From the NCBI RefSeq assembly GCF_024139115.2, contig NC_085139.1:102782158-102846157 (forward strand): DNA of 64,000 bases, in the 5' to 3' direction. Position 1 is the first letter of the stretch, and every line of letters starts with the position of its first letter. The notes under the pieces are model-generated. The model worked only from the letters and a program-made list of their open reading frames with translations, was not told the DNA's origin and did no database searches. Source of the DNA: Armigeres subalbatus. Its lineage: Eukaryota > Arthropoda > Insecta > Diptera > Culicidae. The translations under genes and the position numbers were made by a program. Below, piece after piece: positions 40,926 through 51,337 of this stretch.

Positions 40926-40943
40926 AATGGTTTGTTCTATGAC
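40919..40943. other. 9-bp perfect hairpin at the gag/pol deletion junction
   Basis: GTCATAGAA, a 7-nt loop, then TTCTATGAC. It falls exactly where gag sequence ends and the RNase H end (SMTATQNSADNSDD) begins. It may have promoted the deletion by template jumping, or it arose at the join. Confidence 0.6.
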
Positions 40944-41576
40944 AGCAACTCAAAATTCTGCTGATAACAGCGATGACTTTTATATTGAATCCACAGAAGC
41001 TCCTTTAAATGGTTTTAAGCATCAAGTCATCTTAAGTGAAGGTCCGGATAAAGTAGCAGTGAAAAATCCATTTCCTAGCTACACAAGGGTTGAGATTTCG
41101 CTATCTAATACTAACGATGATTCTATTTTACAGATTTAAAAAAAAACATTTCGATCTTTCCAAAGTTAACGGATTATTAACGACCGAACCTTTGATGGGC
41201 AAAATTCAAGAAGTCTATAAAAAACATTTTGGTGCAAAAAGGTCATTAAAAATCGATCCTACAAGACATACAACAGGAGGACGATCAATGGAACGTCATC
41301 CGACAGGAGCATTACGGAGCACACCGTGGTGCTGAAGAGAATAAATTACAACTTTTGAAGAAGTTTTACTTTCCAAAACTTGCTCAAAAGGTAAAGGATT
41401 TCGTGACAAACTGCAAAATTTGTCATGAGAATAGATATAATCGAAATCCAATCAAATACCCACTTCAAGAAACCCCAATCCCGAATGCTCCTTTCAAAAT
41501 TGCTCATACAGATATCCTTTTCCTCAAAAACGACCATTTTCTCACCTATATCGACAAATTTTCCAAATTTGCCTAA
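40941..41576 (+). pseudogene. RNase H end and N-terminal integrase of element 1, broken
   Basis: The parts align in order with element 2 (59485-60120). SADNSDD marks the RNase H end. LLTTEPLMGKIQEVYKKHFG comes next, then the zinc-binding region with NCKICHENRYNRNP, and the first integrase catalytic region (AHTDILFLKNDHFLTYIDKFSKFA). Stops at 41137 and 41573 and a frameshift near 41260-41340 break it. The first integrase aspartate is still encoded. Confidence 0.7.
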
Positions 41577-41666
41577 ATCAAACACATTGAATCTAGAGCT
41601 GCAGTCGATATAGTCCCTGCCGTTAAAGACCTCCTCCTAAAATACAATCCCCCTGAAACTTTAGTC

Positions 41667-43550
41667 ATGGATGGTGAAAAATCATTTATGACCGGAGATC
41701 TGGTAAACTTCTACAATACACATCGTATCGAACCATACGTTACGGCAACAGGACGTAGCGAGATGAATGGTATTGTGGAGCGTTTCCACTCTACAATTTT
41801 GGAAATTTACAGAACCACAAAACATGAAAATCCTGAAAAACCCGTCACTGATCTACTCCTTTTGTCACTAAACAAATATAATTGCTCCATCCATAGTGCT
41901 ACTAAACACACCCCTCTCGAAATCATACTTCCATCTCCTCGAACTCCTGATATCTTAGAGAAAGTTTTCAAAAACCTTACAGTAAAGCAAAAGGAAGATT
42001 TAGAATTTCACAATAAATCCAAGATAGAAGTTAGGAGAATTGATCACTTGCCAATAATTATCTTCCAGTCAGGTTTAGCAAGAATCCAAATAGCTTCTCA
42101 TTATTATGTTCACCATTTTAATATCACTTCATTGAAATTTCATGTAGAGAATCTCAGAAATCAATTTGATCAGTTAAAAGGTAATCAGTTTACACCACTG
42201 TCGATTCAGAAATTCGAGGAAATTCAGCAAACACTAAAAAACTTAGCTCCCTTCAGGAGACAAAAGCGTTGGGACAGTTTAGGAACTGGTTGGAAATTTA
42301 TAGCAGGAAGCCCAGACGCTAATGACTTGAAGATTATAAACTCCTCAATTAATGAGCTTGTATACAACAACAATCAACAGATTAGAATTAATAGGGCACT
42401 TAATTTACAGATGAAAGAATTAGTTTTCAAAACAAAAGATGCAATTGAACTGTCAAACTCCAAATCATTGGAAATCTATTCAATAAATATTTTTCTAAAT
42501 CTTAAATTTTTAGCAGAGAAATTAACTCAAATTGTTGAAAGTATAGCCCTTGCAAAAGTAGGAATTTTGAATGAGAAAGTACTAAGTCAAAATGAAATTG
42601 AGATTTTGTATCAAGATCTATCTAAACAAAATATCTCACTTCATAATGCCTTGGAAGCACTCAATTTTGCTGAAACAACAGTCGCCACCAACAGCAAGGA
42701 ACTGACTCTACTGATAAAAACTCCCATCTTAGACAAGAGGATTTTCAACAAGATTCACGTCTTCCCTGTCACAGCTAGTCACAAACAGATCAACCTGGCT
42801 AGAAGGAACTATTTGCATCATGAAACCGGTAATTACATTGCGGGCTCTTTAGAGACAATTATATACAAAGTCCATGAAACAGAATTCGACAATTCCGGAT
42901 GTGTACCAAAACTTCTCTCGGGACAACAAGCAAGCTGCAATTACACCATGAATCCACCTGAAGATGAAATCATTATTATAAATCATGAAAACGTCATAAT
43001 GAACTCCGACAGGAATATTTCATTCTCATCAAATTGTGGAATCAGCAACCGTACGTTATCTGGAACATTTTTGATATCGTTTCACGACTGTGAGGTAACC
43101 ATCAACAACATCACCTATTCCAATATGATTCGGAATATGGCTGGAAGTCCAATACAGCTTCCATTGGATGGTCTTACAATACAAAAACAGTTCACAATAG
43201 CAAACCCAAACTTGGAACATCTACATCTACATATACATCTGGAAATGAGAAAGGAAATGGAATACTTTCGATTGAACAACACCAGCATCCAGTGGCCTCC
43301 TCCCTGGCCCGTTTTTGGAGGAATCATCTCCCTCCCCTGCACGATAATCTGTATTGCGATTCTTTTGAAAATTTTCTCCCACAGATCAGCCACTGTAAAG
43401 ATACAAGCATCTAATGTCACAGCCCCACAGGACCCAGTGGTCGACATTCAACCCAGAATAAGATCGTTGACTCTAATGGACGTGATTCGGACGGACCCTC
43501 ATCTCTCAGGAAGGGACGAGTTAGCAACGGAGCTAGCCGATGGGCGCTAG
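41667..43550 (+). CDS. Integrase-envelope chimeric ORF (element 1)
   Basis: A single open frame of 627 codons. Residues 1 to about 124 are the second half of the integrase core; Asp2 and Glu38 are separated by exactly 35 residues, the D35E spacing. At about residue 125 the sequence jumps to errantivirus Env, without the integrase C-terminus or the Env signal peptide. Env shows a furin-type site RRQKR at 197-201, a long helical ectodomain, N-glycosylation sequons, and one hydrophobic membrane segment (GGIISLPCTIICIAILL) near the end. The stop lies inside the 3' LTR. The frame is intact, but without a signal peptide normal surface expression is unlikely. It arose by deletion; expression is not known. 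Confidence 0.75.
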   Translation: MDGEKSFMTGDLVNFYNTHRIEPYVTATGRSEMNGIVERFHSTILEIYRTTKHENPEKPVTDLLLLSLNKYNCSIHSATKHTPLEIILPSPRTPDILEKVFKNLTVKQKEDLEFHNKSKIEVRRIDHLPIIIFQSGLARIQIASHYYVHHFNITSLKFHVENLRNQFDQLKGNQFTPLSIQKFEEIQQTLKNLAPFRRQKRWDSLGTGWKFIAGSPDANDLKIINSSINELVYNNNQQIRINRALNLQMKELVFKTKDAIELSNSKSLEIYSINIFLNLKFLAEKLTQIVESIALAKVGILNEKVLSQNEIEILYQDLSKQNISLHNALEALNFAETTVATNSKELTLLIKTPILDKRIFNKIHVFPVTASHKQINLARRNYLHHETGNYIAGSLETIIYKVHETEFDNSGCVPKLLSGQQASCNYTMNPPEDEIIIINHENVIMNSDRNISFSSNCGISNRTLSGTFLISFHDCEVTINNITYSNMIRNMAGSPIQLPLDGLTIQKQFTIANPNLEHLHLHIHLEMRKEMEYFRLNNTSIQWPPPWPVFGGIISLPCTIICIAILLKIFSHRSATVKIQASNVTAPQDPVVDIQPRIRSLTLMDVIRTDPHLSGRDELATELADGR

Positions 43551-43816
43551 AAAAATGCTGACGACCCCGCCGCATCGAATTGGCAACGGAAGCCGCCAGA
43601 ACGAGGGCATCGGAATCTGCTGACGACACTTGACGACGACGTTGAAGCGGACGGTAACCAACTGGAATGCGACCCAACAGTACGACGACGGAAAAGTGCA
43701 AGGCTTTTCAGGTTTGGTTAATTTTAGTTATTGAATAAACGTTAGTTCGATTACGGCTCGTGAACGTGTAGGTTGTTCTTTTTTAAAAAGAAATCCCGGC
43801 GCGGAAAATTTTAACT
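43519..43816 (+). repeat. 3' LTR of errantivirus element 1
   Basis: 298 bp, AGTTAG...TTAACT, colinear with 38993-39290. The envelope stop codon lies 30 bp inside it. The purine-rich tract AGGAAGGGACG immediately precedes it. Confidence 0.85.
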
Positions 43817-44220
43817 CGCAGCATTGATAAACGTGACATTTTTATAAACATTAATTATTAGGCTAAGAAGTAGAGCTGTAACCATTATAGGGAATTAAAT
43901 TCAATTTCATTCTTGGTTCGACGAGTGACTAAAGAGGTTGTTCTTGCTTTTTAAAAACATTCCGTAAGCACTCGCGACCATTACTTACATTTTTTTTTTA
44001 TTTTGAATGGTCAGAAAACAACTTTAAAATATTTTATGAATATGTTTGAACTTTAGCTCCAGGAGAACCCTAAAGAGAAATTAAAAAAAATATGCGTAAT
44101 AGAAAAAAAATGTTCGATGTTTGAAATTACAAGACCATTAGTGTTTAAAAGAAACCATCAACTACCCATTTGAAACGATAATTTACAATTCTAATTTCAA
44201 GCTCAGTGGGTTGGAAGAGA
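43817..44220. other. AT-rich spacer with LTR-like scrap
   Basis: GAGGTTGTTCTTGCTTTTTA at 43938 resembles the U5 word AGGTTGTTCTTTCTTAAAAA of the element 1 LTR. It may be the end of a related, older LTR. No gene. Confidence 0.3.
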
Positions 44221-44645
44221 TGTAGCGACCCTAAACGCCATGCAATTATCAAAATCATTTTTCTTCTACATTTAGTAGGTCATGTAAATGTATGGAAAGC
44301 ACGATTGAACAGGTTGGAACCTGTCCATTTATGTTTATCAAATAGCAATCGATGTTGAATAAATACAACGGATATTTGAGTATAAGCAAAACTTTGCCAA
44401 GTATACAGCTGGCCTAGAAAAAGTAGCTGACTCAACGTAGCAGGTTTGTTAAACAATCAATAAAATTGTTTTAATGAAAGAGTACGAATGCTCTCAGAAA
44501 TAGCAGATTGTCGCATGAGAGTTATTGTAGATAGCATACTTTGACCTAACCTGAAGTATCTTAATTATAACTAAAAGGAGTGATTATCACCGTTCCCGTG
44601 TGGGTAACGAGACTCAAAAAGGACCAATTTGTCTGAGGACATAAC
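44221..44645 (+). repeat. Candidate LTR (TGTAGCGACC...ACATAACA) with PBS
   Basis: Starts TGTAGCGACC after the purine-rich GGGTTGGAAGAGA and ends ACATAACA. It is followed at 44646 by TGGCGATCCTGCCAGGA, which looks like a primer-binding site. A similar 33-bp start is at 52236-52268. The family (possibly BEL/Pao) is unknown and no adjacent protein confirms it. Confidence 0.3.
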
Positions 44646-44947
44646 ATGGCGATCCTGCCAGGAGCAGGCTTGAGTTGTGAAAACTTGAAGTGAAGCACTT
44701 ATAGTAAAGTCCAAAATGAGTGAATAATTATGTTGTGTGAGAAGAACCACGGAACAGTCATCGCACGATTCAGTAATTGATTTTTATGAACCGCCGCTGG
44801 TAGAATAAGCGGATACCAGACGGTTGACTGGTCAGTGCTCCGCGCGGATGGGCGCGTGAAATTGTGTTATGAACAAAATAAAAACTGAGTGAGCACAGCA
44901 ACAAAACCCCGGAGTGCCAAATCAGGAGGAAGAAATTTGTACCAGTG
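44646..44947. other. Host sequence of the foldback insertion
   Basis: Leader-like sequence without an open frame. It ends at 44943-44947 with CAGTG, the left copy of the target duplication of the foldback element; the right copy is at 50139-50143. Sequence from 50144 is thus the original continuation. Confidence 0.45.
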
Positions 44948-46555
44948 CACACTGGGGATTTTCAAAAGCAAAAGGCTCGAAATTCAATTACTCCAGCTGA
45001 CGCTGCAAAATTTCCAGAGAGTAGATGTTTCCTGAAGGGAAAAAGTGCGATAAATCGATTGCGCGGGGTTTCGTGCTGGTCAGACCACTTTAAAGTGCCC
45101 ATTTTGCCCGAATTCCCCTAAAAATCACAACATTTCTACTATGCCTCAAACTGACGCTGATATTTTTTCAATAATTATAAGTTTCCTGTAGGGAAAAAGT
45201 GTGATAAATCGATTGCGAGGGGTTTCGTGCTGGTCAGACCACTTTGAAGTGCCCATTTTGCCCTAATTCCCCTGAAATCATAATATTTCTACTGTGCCTC
45301 GAACTGACGCTGATATTTTTTCAATAATTACAAGTTTCCTGAAGGGAAAAAGTGTGATAAATCGATTGCGAGGGGTTTCGTGCTGGTCAGACCACTTTGA
45401 AGTGCCCATTTTGCCCTAATTCCCCTGAAATCATAATATTTCTACTGTGCCTCGAACTGACGCTGATATTTTTTCAATAATTACAAGTTTCCTGAAGGGA
45501 AAAAGTGTGATAAATCGATTGCGAGGGGTTTCGTGCTGGTCAGACCACTTTGAAGTGCCCATTTTGCCCTAATTCCCCTGAAATCATAATATTTCTACTG
45601 TGCCTCGAACTGACGCTGATATTTTTTCAATAATTATAAGTTTCCTGAAGGGAAAAAGTGTGATAAATCGATTGCGAGGGGTTTCGTGCTGGTCAGAACA
45701 CTTCCAAGTGCCCATTTTGCCCTAATTCCGAAATCACAATATTTCTACTATGCCTTGAACTGACGCTGATATTTCTTCAATAAATATATGTTCCATGAAG
45801 GGAAAAAGTGCTCTAAATTGATTGCGGGTGGTATCGTGCGGGTCAGATCACTTTGAGGTGCACCTTTTGCCCAATTTCCCCTGGAATCACAATATTTCTG
45901 CTACGCCTCAAACTGACGCTGATATTCTTTTAATAATTATAGGTTTCATGAAGGGAAAAAGTGTGATAAATAAATTGCGAGGGGTTTCGTGCTGGTCAGA
46001 CCACTTCAAAGTGCCCATTTTGCCCAAATTCCCCTAAAAATCACAATATGTTTACACTGCCTCGAACTGACGCTGATATTTTTCAATAATTATAAGTTTC
46101 ATGAAGGGAAAAAGTGTGATAAATCAATTTCGAAGGGTTTCGTGCTGGTCAGACCACTTTGAAGTGCCCATTTTGCCCCAATTTCCTTGGAATCACAATA
46201 TTTCTACTATGCCTCGAACTGACGCTGATATTTCTTTAATAATTATAAGTTTCCTGAAGGGAAAAAGTGTGATAAATCGATTGCGAGGGGTTTCGTGCTG
46301 GTCAGACTACTTTGAAGTGCCCATTTTGCCGATATTTCCTTCAAAATCGATATTTCTGCTATGCCTCGAACCAACGCTGATATTTCTTTGATAAATATAT
46401 GTTTTCTGAAGGAAAAAAGTGCGATTATTCGATTGAGTGGGATTTCGTGCTGGTCAGACCACTTTGAAGTGTCCATTTTGCACAATTCTCTTGAAAATCA
46501 CAATATTTTCCCTTTACCTTGAAGTGACGCTGATATTTTCTCAACAAAAATGTTA
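44948..46555 (+). repeat. Left arm of the foldback: ten ~153-bp units
   Basis: Unit starts (CCTGAAGGG or variants) are at 45031, 45185, 45338, 45491, 45644, 45793, 45947, 46100, 46253 and 46405, so the period is 149-154 bp. Each unit reads GGGAAAAAGTGTGATAAATC, GGGGTTTCGTGCTGGTCAGA, GTGCCCATTTTGCCC, ACTGACGCTGATATTT. The units starting at 45185, 45338 and 45491 look identical over most of their length, while outer and inner ones diverge. Confidence 0.85.
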
Positions 46556-48424
46556 CGAAATGTTTCGGAAAAGACAATAAAATTCAATGAAGAACATTCT
46601 TCAGGAGGTAGAAACATATTGTTCAAACACACTTTGTCTTGTGCGATTCTTTCTTCAAAGGATGCATTTTCCCGGCATATGGAAAAGGAAGATATGAATC
46701 CCTTTTATTCAAATGCTTCTAAAGTAATTTTTTTTAACTAGAATCAATGTTAATCAATTTGATTCCTTCTTTCAATTGATGTATTTTCATGGTTTATGAC
46801 AAGGGAAGATAATAATAAGAAGATATAAGATATATTTGATTCCTTCTTTTAATTCGTGTAGTCGCTTGGTTTAAGGCAAGTCAAGCATTTGCCCAACAGA
46901 AGGCAAGAGGGAATATGGTTTTTGCCAGAGTCTATTATATATAGAGTTACGCAAAGAGTGAAGCCAAATCTACCTATTGAACTGTCAAACCGTCTACCTA
47001 TCGAGCAAAGTAAACAAATGCTTGTTGGTAAGGCGGAAGTATTGTTGTCGCCTAATGATTTTTATGGCGAATTAAAACGCATGAATTGGAATGTGAAACA
47101 GTTTCAAAAACTTCAATACACCCTCCCAATAAAGTAGCAACAAGAAACTCACGTGTTTGCACTCTGTGGGTGACTTGGTTATCGAATTAAAAAGCTTTTG
47201 CAGTGAACACTCCCGTGAAGTCACTTTAAGGGTTGAACAAAAATGAAAGTTGCAAACACAATAACAAGAAGATTATTCAGAATAAGCGTAAGAAGATCCT
47301 CTTTGCGCAACTCTATATAATAGATTCTGGTTTTTGCCATTCTCGTGCAACAAAGTTGTACCGAAATGCTATCATTTCACTCCAATATCGAACTTTTTAT
47401 AGAAAGCTCAGAGAACAGAGACCCATAATGTTATATACCAATCGACTCAGCTCGACGAACTGAATAAGTGTCTGTTTGTCCGTGTGTATGTGTGTGTGCG
47501 TGTAAATTAACATACTAATTCTATACCGATTCTCTTACATCAAGTTACAGAGAATAAAGCGTAGTTGATCACTATTGAATTTCATAACGATTGCGCATTC
47601 CAAAAAATCTAAATATTAAAATAGTTATGAAACATAGCAATTAAGTTATAGCATGCCATAAAATGCCTTGAAGTATCAACCCATGCAAGCTCTTCTACTC
47701 GATTTAGTACACGACTTTTCTGCCGTCATACGCACATTTGTCACATGTTTGCTTGGATTTCCTATATACATGGGACAGTTAAGCGTATAACGGCAGTATA
47801 CATGTACAACAATTGAAACGCAAGCTTTGATTGCATGCAAGTTACGACGCATAACACCAGAACGTTTATCCAGCTTTCTGATATAATAAAAAATCTCGCA
47901 TAAAACGCGCACGCTAATAATACTTTACTTAGTGATTTTAAAATTAATGTCACAAATAATTCAGCATTTCAACGAATTTTCCGATAATGCATTTGATTGT
48001 TCGATTGGGTTGTTTAATAATGCACGAGAAAGGCAATCACTGCTAAGTGGATCAATCTGGATTTTTTTTCTTTGAATTCAGTCATTCGCTCGGTTTAAGG
48101 CGAGGGGATATATGATCCCTTCTTTGAGGGATGCATTTACCTGGAGGAAGGCAAGAAAGAATATGATTCTTATTTTAAATTCACATTTTCTCGGTTTAAG
48201 GCAAGAGGAGATATGATCTCTTTTTCCGAAGAATGCATTTTTACGGCTGACGGTAAGGTAGGATATGAAACATGCATTCCCCCTCTCTGTCATTCCTTAC
48301 TTTTAAGCATTTATCAGTCTTGTCTTAGAAGAGAACACATGTCTCGAATGAAGACTCAGATTTCCATACATCAGCGTCAGTTCTATGCACAACTGAAATA
48401 TTGTTATTTCAGAGGAATTGAGGT
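46556..48424. other. Centre of the foldback element
   Basis: No transposase was seen. Short ~75-bp direct sub-repeats (GGTTTAAGGCAAGAGG, GATATGAT, GGATGCATTT) occur on both sides (46640-46890 and 48090-48290). An internal palindrome pairs TATATAGAGTTACGCAAAGAG (near 46935) with CTCTTTGCGCAACTCTATAT (near 47300). A CGACTCAGCTCGACGAACTGA/TG-rich dispersed repeat lies at 47440-47500. Frames of 60-80 codons at 46889-47137 and 47233-47463 have no known domain. Confidence 0.5.
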
Positions 48425-50138
48425 AAAATGGGCATGTTAAAGTGGACTGACCAGCACGAAATCCCGCGCAATCGATTTATAGTACTTTTTCACAATCGAT
48501 TTATCACACGTTTTCCCTTCAGGAAACTTATTAATATTGAAGAAATATCAGCGTCAGTTTAAGGCGTAGCAGAAATATTGTGCTTCAAGGGGAATTGGGG
48601 CAAAATGGGCACTTCAAAATGGTCTAACCAGCACGAAACCCCTCGCAATTGATTTATCACACTTTTTCCCTTCATGAAACTTATAATTATTGAAAAACTA
48701 TCAGCGCCAGTTCGAGGCATAGTAGAAATATTGTGATTCCAAGGGAATTGGGCAAAATGGGCACTTTAAAGTGGTCGGACCAGCACGAAACGCCTCGCGA
48801 TCGATTTATCACACTTTTTCGCTTCAGGAAACTTATAATTATTGAAAAAATATCAGCGTCAGTTCGAGGCACAGTAGAAATATTGTGATGTCAGGGGAAT
48901 TAGGGCAAAATGGGCACTTCAAAGTGGTCTGACCAGCACGAAACCCCTCGCAATTGATTTATCACACTTTTTCCCTTCAGGAAACTTATAATTATTAAAG
49001 AAATATCAGCGTCAATTCGAGGCATAGTAGAAATATTGTGATTCCAAGGAAATTGGGACAAAATGGGCACTTCAAAGTGGTCTGACCAGCACGAAACCCT
49101 TCGAAATTGATTTATCACACTTACTCCCTTCATGAAACTTATAATTATTAAAAGAATATCAGCGTCAGTTTGAGGCGGTGTAAACATATTGTGATTTTTA
49201 GGGGAATTTGGGCAAAATGGGCACTTCAAAGTGATCTGACCAGCACGAAACCCCTCGCAATTTATTTATCACACTTTTTTCCTTCATGAAACTTATAATT
49301 ATTGAAAAAATATCAGCGTCAGTTCGAGGCATAGTAAAAATATTGTGATTATTAGGGGAATTAGGGCAAAATGGGCACTTGGAAGTGTTCTGACCAGCAC
49401 GAAACCCCTCGCAATCGATTTATCACACTTTTTCCCTTTAGGAAACTTGTAATTATTGAAAAAATATCAGCGTCAGTTTGAGGCACAGTAGAAATATTAT
49501 GATTCCAGGGGAATTAGGGCAAAATGGGCACTTGAAAGTGGTCTGACCAGCACGAAACCCCTCGCATTCAATTTATCACACTTTTTCCCTTCAGGAAACT
49601 TATAATTATTTAAAAAATATCAGCGTCAGTTAGAGGCATAGTAGAAATATTGTGATTTCAAGGGAATTTGGGCAAAATGGGCACTTCAAAGTGGTCTGAC
49701 CAGCACGAAACCCCTCGCATTCAATTTATCACACTTTTTCCCTTCAGGAAACTTATAATTATTGAAAAAATATCAGCGTCAGTTCGAGGCATAGTAAAAA
49801 TATTGTGATTTTTGGGGGAATTAGGGCAAAATGGGTACTTTAAAATGTTCTGACCAGCACGAAACCCCTCGCATTCGATTTATCACACTTTTTCCCTACA
49901 GGAAACTTATAATTATTGAAAAAATATCAGCGTCAGTTCGAGGCATAGTAGAAATGTTGTGATTTTTAGGGGAATTCGGGCAAAATGGGCACTTTAAAGT
50001 GGTCTGACCAGCACGAAACCCCGCGCAATCGATTTATCGTACTTTTTCCCTTCAGGAAACATCTACTTTCTGGAAATTTTGCAGCGTCAGCTGGAGTAAT
50101 TGAATTTCGAGCCTTTGCTTTTGAAAATCCCCAGTGTG
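48425..50138 (-). repeat. Right arm of the foldback: eleven ~153-bp units, inverted
   Basis: Complementary unit marks (TTCAGGAAAC or variants) are at about 48523, 48675, 48826, 48978, 49131, 49284, 49436, 49589, 49742, 49899 and 50052. The outermost 230 bp match the left arm's outermost 230 bp with only a few differences, while inner units match less well. Confidence 0.85.
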
Positions 50139-50143
50139 CAGTG

Positions 50144-50553
50144 CACGGAAAGTTGCCTAGACCCCATAGTGCAGAAAAATAATCAGTGGATAGTACAGAG
50201 AAAAAATACATTCAAAATAGGATGGTTTTCTTCTGATGAGAACCTAGCCATCATCACCAACAATTCCGCGGATGGACACCAAACTGCGCAATCGTTGGCG
50301 CTATGCGGAACGGCCCATCTGGCGGTGATCTACATCGTAGCAAAAGGAGTCATCCAACTACACAAACGGAGCACGGAAAGGCTGGCGGAGCGTGCAGCTC
50401 GGCGTGCGACGACGTTACCATAGGACAAGGTGCAAGTCGTAATCGATCAGCAAAGAAAATGTAAGTTTTATTTCTTTGTCAGGTGCATAATTTGTAGATG
50501 TTGTTCGTTTTGTTTCACAAATTGTATAACCCCGTTATCATTTAAATTGTTTC
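50144..50553 (+). other. Continuation of the foldback's host sequence
   Basis: Contains an open stretch to 50423 (TAG), reading NSADGHQTAQSLALCGTAHL and onward, with an alanine/arginine-rich end. It is followed by AAAATGTAAGTTTT, which resembles a splice donor. The protein is not recognised. It may be leader or gag of the retroelement whose LTR-like sequence is at 44221. Confidence 0.3.
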
Positions 50554-51337
50554 TTGAGTGATGAACAAAGTAACATACAGGAGCTTTTGACATATTTAGT
50601 GAGAAACAAGGTTAATATAGAAAAAAAACCTTATCGATCATTTTTGGAAAGTACTCTTAAGACTAAGAAGGAGTTTTGTACCGTAACGTATATAAAGGCT
50701 CGCGAAAAACAGAACATAACAAGATCTTTTTGCGACTCAATTGGAAGAACAAGATCACACTCCACTACTGAATGTAATATGGATGAAACTGAAAGGCAAA
50801 GCATTACAAAGCCTTTCAAATGAGGGGGTCAAACGCAAAGGGGTGTGAGTGACAAAAAGTTGGTTTTCAGAAAGTTGTCAACTCAATTTTGACTAAAATG
50901 TCACTTACACCCCTCTGCTTCTAACCCCCTCAAATATAGAAGCTGAAACATGGCCAGAAGTAAAAGAAAATTTAATACGGGAACTCAAACCACAGAAAAA
51001 CAGTGGATCTGTTATGAAAGAAATAGAAACACTCCTTCAGAAACAAAATAAATCTTTTGACGATGGTGAGGAACTATACAAATGGATAGAAGACGATAGA
51101 CCATATGCGATAGCATTCTTAAGGAAACACTTACTGGGAGGATTGCGTAATAAAGACATCGCACAGGCGGAAAAATCACAAAGAGATAAGTCTTTCACAG
51201 AATTGCTGAGCTGGCTAAAACAAGAATGTGAAGAAGGGGACGCAATTAAGGAAATAAATTCAAGAGCAGAAAAATTGGATATACCAGGCCAAAAATTTTC
51301 TCCAACATGCCACGAAAACAATCATATCCGAATATGA
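50554..51337 (+). pseudogene. Two gag-like scraps of an unidentified retroelement
   Basis: Frames at 50554-50823 (89 codons) and 51014-51337 (107 codons) are lysine/glutamate-rich and helical, as gag proteins often are. The second has YAIAFLRKHLLGGLRNKDIA and KSFTELLSWLKQECEEG. No zinc knuckle or other diagnostic motif is seen, so the family is unknown. The stretch between them is repeated in part at 52.7 kb. Confidence 0.3.

Larger units (their letters stand above)
38993..43816 (+). mobile_element. Errantivirus-type Ty3/gypsy element 1, internally deleted
   Basis: Paired 298-bp LTRs start AGTTAG and end TTAACT, as in insect errantiviruses (gypsy group, Metaviridae). A primer-binding site follows the 5' LTR, and a purine-rich tract (AGGAAGGGACG) precedes the 3' LTR. 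Between them are an open gag, a deletion of protease, RT and most of RNase H, a broken integrase, and an open integrase-envelope chimera. Flanking 4-mers are CGCT and CGCA, an imperfect target duplication. LTRs differ at about eight scattered sites plus one ~20-bp block, so the insertion is neither brand-new nor ancient. Confidence 0.8.
44948..50138. mobile_element. Large foldback element, 5.2 kb
   Basis: The outer ends CACACTGGGGATTTTCAAAA (44948) and its complement (ending 50138) are nearly perfect over more than 200 bp. The 5-bp sequence CAGTG flanks both sides. Each arm of about 1.6-1.7 kb is a tandem array of ~153-bp units, ten on the left and eleven on the right in inverted order. The 1.9-kb centre has no recognisable transposase. 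The structure matches Foldback-type (Drosophila FB-like) elements, whose long inverted repeats consist of short tandem units. I did not find this family described in memory. Confidence 0.8.

Noticed and set aside
43417..43701. 94-codon minus-strand frame, with a shorter relative at 38930-39151
   Set aside because: Both lie antisense inside the two LTRs of element 1, so the similarity is explained by LTR identity.
45822..46391. Frames repeating SCWSDHFEVPILP in the foldback arms taken as a gene
   Set aside because: Most units contain a stop in the same frame and no start, signal or splice context supports a gene; reported only as an observation.
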